A stretch of DNA of 64,000 nucleotides from positions 196,688,174 to 196,752,173 of the forward strand of contig CAXKWD010000003.1 of NCBI GenBank assembly GCA_964059195.1, written 5' to 3'. Made by a program: the position numbers and the translations under genes. Shown here piece by piece: positions 55,394-64,000 of this stretch (within the stretch, counting starts at the first letter, position 1; each line of letters starts with the position of its first letter). This stretch comes from Ectobius pallidus. Lineage: Eukaryota > Arthropoda > Insecta > Blattodea > Ectobiidae. The notes beneath the pieces are model-generated. The model did not search any database and had not been told where the DNA came from. It saw nothing but the letters and a program-made list of their open reading frames with translations.

Positions 55394-55925
55394 TAGTGTA
55401 TATTCACTCGTGAAATAGAAACTCCACTTTGGTATCCATTTCTATGAAGTAGGCCGACTATTTATTATCAGGGTTAATTTATTGTTTTTATATGGTGGCA
55501 GCATTGCAATCTTAATAGTACGTATAAGGAAAGAGTTTGAAACACTTTGTGAAAGTGCATGAAATAGAAATTAATATTTTATTTTAAAAAATTTAATACT
55601 ATGGTTTATTTTTTACTTTCTCTACCCACATTGAAGACACTGAAGTGGGATTAAATAATACTTGAAAACTTCGGCAATATTGCTATTTATTCTCCACTGT
55701 ACATCTAGGTTTATATTTACTTTGGGTTCATAGTTGAGAAAAGGAAAGTAATCAAATCACGATAATTACGGAATGAATCTTCTTACACTGAACGATAAGT
55801 TTTGGAGTATGAACTGTAGGAAAATGGAGGGGATGAGTTAGTCACGTGATGAAAACAAAGAGGAGGTATGGTATAGTCGGGTGAAGATAAATCTAGTTAG
55901 ACTTATATTTTGTACTTCTTTTAGT
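55394..55925. other. Unassigned spacer
   Basis: No supported feature. Confidence 0.4.
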
Positions 55926-55929
55926 TACG

Positions 55930-56245
55930 AGGTCATATCAGGAGTTCGGGGTCTGTGTCTGTACAGTAGGGTAGGCCATGGAACTATTGATTGTCAATTG
56001 TTTCTATTATTGGTGTATATTATGGAGTAAATTTTAACTGATATTAATTTAAATGGATATGATACAGGATGAAATGATCAGGATGATTCATGGTATGTAA
56101 ATGTCCAATTCGGCATTCATGACTATAAGACTGGGGAAACCATCAAAAAACCCATGTCAAATTGGCCGGCCACGGGATTTGAACCTAAGACCTCCCGAAT
56201 GCGAGTCCAAGACGTTACCAGCTTGGCCATCTCACTCGGTAGTAG
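55930..56245 (-). mobile_element. Composite repeat ending in tRNA-like SINE, family D, copy 2
   Basis: Minus-strand head: GAGATGGCCAAGCTGGTAAC (box A region) and TTAGGTTCAAATCCCGTGGC (box B region). The rest matches 54275-54620. Confidence 0.75.
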
Positions 56246-56870
56246 GCCTATTGTATTAATTGGATTAAATATTTACAACAAATGAGAGAGTATAGCTCAT
56301 TATTATAATATACATGTAGCACATGACCACTCGTGAATGTAAGACAATTGTGATATTCTCCTTTTAACAGTGGTTACAATGGATAACAATATAGGCTCTG
56401 TCTATCTGTCTGTTATCCTATGTTGGGGCGAAGGGTATCCAAGTGGAGGTTTCAGTAACCTATGTGAATTCTTTTTAGGCTTATTTTTCTGAGAGAAGGC
56501 ATAGGGACAGGTGGTAAGCCCATCGCCTCTCAACCCCCCTCCGGAAACTAAGGTAGTACTAGGGCGTGAAAGAGCCGAGAAATTTTGTCCAGAGGATCTA
56601 ATCTAGGCTTGGAGTTATTTTACGTGCCGTTCTTGGAAAAGTATTTAAGACGTGGCAACCACTGCACGTGGCAACACACGTGGCACTGCAGGCATTGAGC
56701 ACATTTGTGTCTTGCTCTACTGTGATTATATTCATACAATGACATCATGCTATGCACAAGTCGCGGGTACCTTGTGGTCTCCTCATTTCGACATCAGTGT
56801 ACAGAAAAGGTTATACAACAGTTATACAACAGAAAATAAATGAATAAATTAAACCATTGTTTAAACATAC
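56246..56870. other. Unassigned spacer
   Basis: Short local duplications (ACGTGGCAACACACGTGGCA; AGTTATACAACA) near 56660-56830. No gene recognised. Confidence 0.4.
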
Positions 56871-57190
56871 AGTTGAACCCAAATTATCTGAACTCCAATT
56901 ATCCGGATCGTCAATTATCCGGATAGCTTTGAGACCGTATTCAAATTGAGAAACCGTGATTCAGTGCCGATTATTTGTCAAAAAGCAAAAATTTTTGCCG
57001 ACAAAATCGACAGTTTTTCAGCAAAACAACTGACTCTCACCGATATGTTCAGGATGTGACACTAGCCTATATGTACAGCACTGTACAATTTAGGTATTTA
57101 AAAAAAAAGAAATTACCTTTTCCGAGTCTTATCCAATTATCCGGATATTTCATTTTCCGGTCCCAATTAATCCGGATAGCTAGAATACTT
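56870..57190. mobile_element. Probable pogo/Tigger-like MITE with AATTATCCGGAT repeats
   Basis: The left end ACAGTTGAACCCAAATTATC resembles pogo/Tigger termini. AATTATCCGGAT or AATTAATCCGGAT occurs at about 56901, 56914, 57134 and 57167, clustered toward both sides. A clear inverted right end was not found. Confidence 0.5.
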
Positions 57191-58660
57191 TGTATTAAAA
57201 TTAGCATGGCTCTCTTGAAGCAAATAAGACATTAGGGGGCTGACAACGTACTTGTAATACAGGGTGGATCACCTACAACTTGCACAGCAGATATTTCGGA
57301 CATGGAAAGTGCTATTGATGTACGGTTTTCACAGCATTGATTGGTAGTCAGGGGCTCGTACGTTTAACTTATAAACAGATTTGAACAATACTTAGAAAGT
57401 GTGCTTTTTGAGCAAACAAACTATTTTTTTAAATGGAACAATGCCTAGTTACATCAACAAAACAAAAGTAGAGTAAATTATAATGCCAGTGGTGATTTAG
57501 GTGATTCACTCTATATAGCTATCCTTGTAGATTGACCATGCTGGGGTGAAGACTGAAAAGACTTAAGGGGCATTGCATGCTTAAAAATTAAGTACAGTCA
57601 GTTCATAGGGTGAAGTTTGAAGATTTAGTTATCAATTTTTTCGATGAAGATGTTTAGATGAACCCACAGAACGACAGTCAAAATGTTGGCTTTAATAAAG
57701 CAGCAGTAAGCAGAATATGCAAAGATGGCGAGGAACTGAACGAAAAGTTATGGTTACTATATGTATAAGCTACAGAAGAAAACCCAGTATCTCAAGAAAT
57801 GGTACCACAAAGATACACAATGTATAAGAAAAATAGTGAACACTTCGGCGTTTCGTTTGTTAATAGTACAGACAACGGGTGAATATGAATAGCTGAGAAT
57901 ACTGTGGTATAAAATGATCCAGTTGTCTTCACCAGGTAAGTAATAAAAACTAAATTTAGTCTAAAACAGACATAGGCCTATTAATACAATAAAACATTGC
58001 AGAGTTTAAAACACCGATCCTTGTTTTTTGTATGCTTTGTAGTCATGTAATGTTAAATAGCACGTAAGGGTGGGTAAATCATGTTTGTATAAGATGATAC
58101 TTCCAAATTAAGAAAGAGATTAGAAACAAATAACAAATGAATTAATTCAACGCGTAGAGAACATTTGCTCTAGCCCACACATGGGCATTTACTGGTTCGC
58201 GAACCAGTTGTGGTTCTCGAACATCCCGCAGAAGACACAAGATGGCATTGCGGACATTCGGTGTACGTGCTGGATTATTCCCATGCATGAATCATATCTC
58301 TTTTCAAGCAGTGACGATTAGCGACACAATTCCGATTGAAAGGCGTTATGGCACATTCTAAGCCTTTGTATAATGAAATAATTGCACACGTAAAAGAATA
58401 ATTAAAAATACAAAATTGTTTGTATTATTTGTTTTTTGTAGTGTATATTATAAAGTGAAGTTAGTGTTTCCCTAAGAACGAGCAGCCGCCACTGCACTTA
58501 TTGTCTGTTTGTGCCTCCATCTACCAGTTCTTTTCGAACTATGTGTAAGTTGACCAAGTTTGCGGGTTGCGTGTCAATGGATAGGGGTTTGCCCATGATT
58601 GCTCTAGCCCTAACAAGTACTTTAACATCCATGTGCACAGCAATTAATTGAATCCCATTC
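57191..58660. other. Unassigned spacer
   Basis: ACAGGGTGGATCACCTACAA near 57260 resembles a transposon terminus without a visible partner. Otherwise nothing supported. Confidence 0.4.
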
Positions 58661-58672
58661 GGTTGTGATAAC

Positions 58673-59669
58673 CAGGGCCCGGATTTTTAGGTTTTAAACT
58701 ATTTTGTTCCTTGCTAGCTAACTGTTATATTTTAATATAATAATCCATTTCGTATTCATGGTAGTCACATAGTCCAGTCTTATAAAACATAGAAATGGCT
58801 AAATGAGACGTTAAAACTAAAAACGTCTTTTCAACTAAAACACGACAAAATAACAATAATAATAATATTAATAATAATAATAATAAACTAAATTATCAAA
58901 TTATTATTGTTCTACTATTATTTTAAATTTTTAATTATTATTCTAAATTTATTTTTAAATTTCCGCCTAGATTGTGCATCTTTCTCATTATTGCCATTAT
59001 TGCCATTTTGTAAGATAAAATAATATAACATCTTATGACATTGCATGTTGTACCTCATTCTCCCGGTAAAGAATATCTTAAGTGAGACAAATCCCCGGTT
59101 TCTTTAGAAGAAAATTAAAGGCATTCTTAGGAAGTTTACACTTGCAGTTTATACACAGTGCTCGTTCCAGTAAGACGCAGAAAGTGAAGTATTCTAAATG
59201 GAAAATGTTCTTGATGAGTTTGTGGTGGAGTTGGAAATCGCTGTGGAAGTTATAAAACTATGCTAATAGTATTCCTAAAGTTTTGTGGCTCAGAGCCATA
59301 GAAATTTAAGTAAAAATAAATTGAATTAATGAATTTTTTTCAATGGTGTTTATTGTACCTTCTAAATTGAGTGAAGTTTTCTCGGGCAGTCAGCCAGGTG
59401 GTTGCGTCAATTAAACCCGACGTTTCGGAGGCCAACGCTGCCTCCATCTTCAAAGGCGTTGAAGATGGAGGCAGCGTTCGCCTCCGAAACGTCGGGTTTA
59501 ATTGACGCAACCACCTGGCTGACTGCCCGAGAAAACTTCACTCAGCTTCTGCGCCAGGAAAACCTCAGATCCTACCTTCTAAATTGCCTGAAAATGGTAA
59601 AAAAACTAAAATAAAACTATTTTAATACGTAAAACGAAGATTATAAAAACCTAAAAGTCCGGGCCCTGG
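58673..59669. mobile_element. hAT-like element with nested fold-back, CAGGGCCCGG ends
   Basis: Left CAGGGCCCGGATTTTTAGGT and right CCTAAAAGTCCGGGCCCTG are inverted and resemble the TAGGGACCGG family at 18011. No clean 8-bp duplication is visible, so superfamily rests on end similarity. (AAT)n runs at about 58853-58886. It contains the perfect fold-back at 59368-59544. Confidence 0.7.
59368..59544. repeat. 86-bp stem fold-back (5-nt loop)
   Basis: Arms 59368-59453 and 59459-59544 are complementary except for one mismatch in the GGCCAACG/CGTTCGCC block; the loop is AGGCG. Frames across it (59402-59614) are by-products. Confidence 0.95.
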
Positions 59670-60265
59670 CATCGACTGCCATTAGTCACTTGTCAGGAGT
59701 CAATATACCCGGTAGTATAGATTCCAACTGTTGTTTGGCATATGATTTGATTTCAATCTCGTATTTAACGATAATCGTATGCAGCGTGTTTTATGTTATT
59801 AACGAATCATATTAATGATGCAAATTGCTGCATCGTTAACAATAAACAGCACTCGTTCAAATAAATAAATAAATATTGTAATGACTTTGAACAGGCATTT
59901 GCATTGATTACATCGAACTGTCAGTGATACTAGGTAATATGTATCCCATCAACTGTGATCAGCAGAATTCAACGGAAAATATGATGCTATGGCAATGATT
60001 AGAGCTGCAGTAAAATCTCAATATAACGAACATTAGAAAACGGCTGTATACTGTATACAGAGTGTGCCAGAATTCAACCAAGAAGGAGTGACTGATTCAG
60101 ACCTAGGCTTTGAGATATGGAACTTCCGGTCCATATGGGTTCAACATATAATGCAATTTCGTACATTGTGTTAAGGAAACGCACGTTTATCGGAGGGGTG
60201 TCAATTAATGACATCAATTAATATATATTCTGAAAATGGCAATAAAGCTGTCATATTGCGAATAT
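59670..60265. other. Unassigned spacer
   Basis: TACAGAGTGTGCCAGAATTC near 60058 resembles a mariner-type terminus without a partner. No gene. Confidence 0.4.
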
Positions 60266-60267
60266 TC

Positions 60268-60545
60268 GACCTCCTACGTGGACTTGTGGTTAGCGTCGCT
60301 GACTAGCCCGGGTTCGATCCCCGGTATCTCCTTGGATATTTCTGAAGTAGGGAGATCTGCAACGGGGTGCACTCAGCCTCGTGAAGCAAACTGAAGAGCT
60401 ACTTGATAGAAAAGTAGCGGCTCCGGTCACGGAAACCACCATTAACGGCCGTGGTTGTCGGCATGCTGACCACGTGCCCCCCAATCCTGCCATCTGCCTA
60501 TGGTAAATGACGCAGCGGTCGGGTGATAGGCCAGGTCCATTCAGT
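60268..60545 (+). mobile_element. tRNA-derived SINE, family A, copy 3
   Basis: GGACTTGTGGTTAGCGTCGC (box A region), GGGTTCGATCCCCGG (box B) and ACCACCATTAACGGCCGTGG. The 3' part is cut short after GGTCGGGTGATAGGCCAGG. Confidence 0.85.
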
Positions 60546-61637
60546 TTATAATATATTAAATTCGGTATTTGTAATTTTCTGTTTTTCTTAGCATTCCCTT
60601 TCGTACTTTGGAATTTGATTTGATATAAATAAACACTTTGCAAAGCGGAGTATAACTTGTTACATTTTTGTAACCGTATTTCAGATCGTTACTGTAGCTA
60701 ATAATTTGCCAGTGTTTGCCTTTATATATTACCCTAGTTCGGGTCATAGGATATTGCTCTACAGATTTTCAGTTTTTATTATTGTACAAGTGAATTAGGA
60801 TAGATATTTCATTCTTAGCTGCAAACTGTTACCTGTGTCTAGAGATGTTCAGAATATAGTCAAATTAGGTACTATTTGGATCTTGGACTGTGACAGTTGA
60901 CTACTGTTTTGATATTATAAATAATTATGGATTTTTGGTATTTTACATACTATTCCAAAGATAATTAGATAATTAGATAATTAGGTGTGTGGTGACTTTG
61001 ATGATAGTTACCTAATTTCTCTATTGCGATGTTTTTGTTGGGCGCTATGTAGCCTACATTGTTAGCCTGTTGTTGTATGGTTATGAATTTTTTGGAATGT
61101 AAATATACTGTTGAGTTTAATGCGGTGGTATCTCGTCTAAGGGTACGCGCAAGACGGAACCGGGATGGTCGCATGGCGCAGGCAGCAGGAAGAATGAAGT
61201 CATGTCTTCTTACGAGGGTGAACAAGACGCCGCTTGGATGGTCTCTTGCCAGCCATCTGGTCAGGCCGCAGTTTGCTGGTAGAATGCTAGCCCTCTTTTT
61301 TCATGCGACCGACCGCTAGCGTGTAGTCTAGATTCAGGCGTTCCACGTGTGCATTTTGCAATCGCTCCACAAACAATGGACTGTTTATAAGATACATCCT
61401 TCGTAATAAGCTCAGACCACCAAAATAAATACTGTTACTACTCAATGAAGGGATTGTAGAGATCAGTCATGGCTACAGTTACTGACTTGTTTATATTCAG
61501 TATTTTTGTATAATTTATAGTAACCTAATAATTTTATATTATGTTAATTTTCGTGTTGCGGGGTTAAGTGTGTTCGTTTTATTGTCTTCTTGTGCTCTGA
61601 AGATTGAATACAACGGTCGCAAACAACTCAAGAAAAC

Positions 61638-61668
<31 letters not shown>

Positions 61669-62540
61669 TTTCTAACCATACATTGGTTCTCCATCTCAAA
61701 CCGATTAAAAAATATTCCCTGCCACAAAAACTATTTTTTTGTCGAAAAAAGTTTTTACTCCATTTTTTTGGCGAACTTTCTGTCCTAGCACCTAAAGTAT
61801 TGGATTTACAACAAAAACTTTTAGAACAAAAGCTGTGGAGCATTAAATTTACTATAAAATACATATTCAATTTAGAGACTCTGGGAGACAGTGAAATACT
61901 CTTGTGACATATTTAACTAATGTGACATATGTGATTTAGCTTCCTGTAATGATTTTGAATTCATAAACTCATTCCCATTGTCTTCTGTGTCTTCAAAACC
62001 TTATGAATGAGAAGATAATAACAAAGAAATAAAAATAAAATGGAGATAATTCCGAAACTTAATCCATAACATGCGACCTGCCAGTTAGCGACCAGGCTGC
62101 GTCTTGCGCATACACACTTCATGCTCGGCGCCTGGCTCAACAGCGTAGCGACCAGGAAGGGGTCAAACCAAGCTGCGTCTTGTTCGTACCCTTACCTTCC
62201 TCCCTTTGGCTCTGCTCTGATCGCTTGGCCTCTTGGTTATTGAGTCCGGTAGAGTTCCAATGATTTTTACCATCTATTTTCAGGTTAGGTAATTCATTAA
62301 CAGTTCAAGTTGGGTTTTCCAAATTAATTCTAATTGTTCGAATATTTACTTTTTCAGAATATATTGCTTGTTGTTTAAAACCTTTCAGTCTAGTTAGTTA
62401 AAGTGCCATTCTTCAGTGCTAGTATTCATTTACATTTAGATAGTCAAACTACTGTGTACTTGATTATTAATTCCATTGGTGCCTAAAATGAAAAGGAAGT
62501 TATTTCAGGGGTATCTGTTGTAGTCTAGTTGTTTTTAATA
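60546..62540. other. Unassigned spacer with a CpG-richer patch and (AAT)n microsatellite
   Basis: 61130-61320 is richer in G+C and CpG than its surroundings, with frames on both strands but no recognisable domain. The microsatellite lies at 61637-61666. A local repeat GCGACCAGG...GCTGCGTCTTG occurs twice at about 62088-62190. Confidence 0.45.
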
Positions 62541-62541
62541 G

Positions 62542-62748
62542 TTGTTAATGATTTTGTCAAAGGCTCAGTCAATATTATTTGCGGATGACATTTCAATGTT
62601 AGTTACACATAATAATATTGGTGATTTGAATATACTTGTAGATACTGCAGGCAATAAGGAAGCGAAGAACTGGTTTTGTGCCAATAAAGTATATCTTAAC
62701 GAGAATACTGAGTCAGCTAAATTGTTAGATATTATTATTGACTCATAA
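62542..62748 (+). pseudogene. Reverse transcriptase fragment (LINE)
   Basis: The frame contains SILFADDISMLVTH, in which F-A-D-D is the catalytic box of the RT palm, followed by a helix and NWFCANKVYLNENTES, the WxxxNxLxLNxxKT-type motif. Both are in the right order and spacing for a Jockey/CR1-like LINE RT. The sequence breaks off soon after, there is no ATG (the frame opens at TTG), and a one-base shift before SILFADD separates it from an NDFVKG reading just upstream. A dead fragment. Confidence 0.8.
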
Positions 62749-63065
62749 ATCTTATGAGAAACGCGTGTTGCGTATTTTACTTTAAAGATATCAGGATTTT
62801 TTTTAGGAACTTAAGCATTACATTTCCCATGTTTTATCTTAGAGAAATCTATTTCGCTATATTTGGAAATTTGCTAAGATATTTCCTTTGGGTAAATAAA
62901 AGGTAAATATTTTACTAAAACAGAAAAAAAAAACAAGTTTTGAGAATAATCACTAATTCCAATACAAATTTTTCGGAATCCTGACCTATTTAATTTATAT
63001 ATATTTGAACTGTTCACCTATATGAAGAACATTACCCTGACCAAACATTACGAAGAGAGAATATT
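62749..63065. other. Unassigned spacer
   Basis: No supported feature. Confidence 0.4.
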
Positions 63066-63080
63066 ATAGGACAAAAATTC

Positions 63081-63154
63081 CTCCGACACTGGGACTTGAA
63101 CCCAGGACCTTTGGCTATTCGCGCCAATGCTCTACCAACTGAGCTAAGCCGGAG
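63081..63154 (-). tRNA. tRNA-like unit 1 (repeat-borne)
   Basis: The minus strand folds as a 74-nt tRNA: acceptor CTCCGGC/GTCGGAG, D-arm TAGCTCAGTTGGTAGAGCA, anticodon stem TTGGC/GCCAA with loop GCGAATA, T-arm CTGGG-TTCAAGT-CCCAG. Loop position 33 is C, not the near-universal T, and the anticodon reads GAA by position; it may be a tRNA-derived repeat and not a working gene. Confidence 0.6.
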
Positions 63155-63299
63155 TTCATTTCACAGCGCCAGATGGAACAAAACTCACTACTTAGTGTGC
63201 CTCACAGTACTGCATATGACATAACTTGTCTGTCTGTGAGGTAGATCATTAGGGCAATCTGTCATAGGAGAGAGGTTCCATCTGGCGCTGTGAATTGAA

Positions 63300-63373
63300 C
63301 TCCGGCTTAGCTGAGTTGGTAGAGCATTGACGCGAATAGCCAAAGTTCCTGGGTTCAAGTCCCAGTGTCGGAG
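63300..63373 (+). tRNA. tRNA-like unit 2 (repeat-borne)
   Basis: Same unit as 63081-63154 in opposite orientation, with a few changes (TAGCTGAG, ATTGACGCG, AAGTTCC). The change in the anticodon stem (TTGAC/GCCAA) weakens pairing, so it is probably not functional. GTTCCATCTGGCGCTGTGAA precedes it. Confidence 0.5.
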
Positions 63374-63612
63374 GAATTTTTCTCCTATAATATTCTCATG
63401 TAATGTCCAACAGAGACAATAATCTGTGGTTCATAAATGTTTATATATCTATCTTGAATGTTAACTGTACAATAACAGTGGGAGCCCGGTCACAAAAATC
63501 ACTAATTAGTGTGCCTCACAGTACTGCATAATTGAAACTTGTCTGTCTGTGAGGTAGATCATTAAGGCAATCAGTCATAGGAGAGAGGTTCCATCTGGCG
63601 CTGTGAATTTAA

Positions 63613-63686
63613 CTCCGGTTTAGCTGAGTTGGTAGAGCATTGGCGCGAATAGCCAAAGGTCCTGGGTTCAAGTCCCAGTGTCGGAG
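63613..63686 (+). tRNA. tRNA-like unit 3 (repeat-borne)
   Basis: Direct copy of unit 2 with its upstream and downstream flanks, 313 bp further on; has CTCCGGTTTAGCTGAG and the intact TTGGC/GCCAA anticodon stem. The C33 oddity is shared. Confidence 0.5.
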
Positions 63687-64000
63687 GAATTTTTCTCCTG
63701 TAATATTCCCATGTAATGTCCAACAGAGACAATAATCTGTGATTCATGAATGTTTATATATTACGAAGAGAATTTCACATTTATTTTACCAGAGGTCGTA
63801 ACGATATTGAAGTGCCGTTTTGCATATTCAGCTAAATATAGCGCAATTTGTGCATCCTGGGATGCAATCTGTGCAATAAATATATTACCAATAGAATACA
63901 TTTACTTGGTATTTCCCTTCTTTAAACATAGATTACATCGATGGCTTATGGACGATCCGTTTTAACATCGTAATGAGCTTTATAAAAATCTTTTATGGCA

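Larger units (their letters stand above)
63190..63750 (+). repeat. About 313-bp direct tandem repeat holding tRNA-like units 2 and 3
   Basis: TAGTGTGCCTCACAGTACTG, GTCTGTCTGTGAGGTAGATC and GACAATAATCTGTGxTTCAT recur at about 313-bp spacing. The region 63070-63385 in addition forms a large inverted repeat with unit 1. Confidence 0.85.

Noticed and set aside
59402..59614. 70-codon frame across the fold-back
   Set aside because: Both strands of a perfect inverted repeat are open; there is no domain and no independent support.
61570..61907. Overlapping frames with Ile or Leu runs
   Set aside because: The runs come from the (AAT)n microsatellite, and no domain is present.

Overview
This window is eukaryotic, intron/intergenic-type DNA from a repeat-dense, AT-rich arthropod genome, most likely an insect (a cockroach- or termite-like genome would fit, but the species cannot be fixed from sequence alone). 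I find no complete ordinary host protein gene. Recognisable content is tRNA-derived SINEs, fragments of non-LTR retrotransposons, cut-and-paste transposons (Tc1/mariner, pogo-like, hAT, Harbinger, several unclassified TIR elements) and simple repeats.

The outstanding object is a 15.4-kb, almost perfect palindrome at 24694-40061. Two 7.66-kb arms face each other across a 53-bp unpaired spacer (32352-32404). The whole unit is bounded exactly by a 6-bp direct repeat, TGTATT, and its ends read 5'-AG...CT-3'. That is the signature of an inserted element and resembles Polinton/Maverick insertions (6-bp duplication, 5'-AG ends), but no polymerase, integrase or capsid gene is visible, so it would be non-autonomous. 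Each arm carries the same outward-pointing gene set: a novel 10-cysteine 116-aa protein starting beside the centre, a 94-aa single-BIR (IAP-like) protein, a complete intronless tRNA-Leu(CAA), and a TATA-box promoter in front of a very short ORF. Beyond these lie about 5.5 kb of non-coding repeat arrays: degenerate spacer repeats, a nested 245-bp TIR insertion, an ACGT-rich hexanucleotide tract, a 196-bp tandem repeat and a subterminal repeat pair. The arms differ at only a few places that I could find by spot comparison (two transversions, a mismatch beside the innermost start codon and one A9/A8 run), so the structure is young or actively homogenised.

Region by region: 1-5 kb holds an interspersed tandem-repeat family, a curious array of hairpins whose stems co-vary, and a Harbinger-derived element with the transposase N-terminus. 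5-15 kb holds SINEs, a mariner relic with long TIRs, a hAT element and a five-unit tandem array. 15-24.7 kb holds LINE relics, a hAT element, a pogo-like element and a mariner transposase pseudogene. 24.7-40.06 kb is the palindrome. 40-46 kb holds a pogo-like element with nested insertions, a mariner relic and a 5'-truncated LINE with a clear 13-bp target duplication. 46-50.8 kb holds a TIR element sandwiched between two 720-bp direct duplicates, then a diverged tandem duplication. 51-64 kb holds further TIR/hAT elements, SINEs, a fold-back, an RT fragment and three tRNA-like units partly arranged as an inverted repeat.

All assignments are from reading the sequence; no database search was possible. 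Family names rest on target duplications, terminal repeats and protein motifs.
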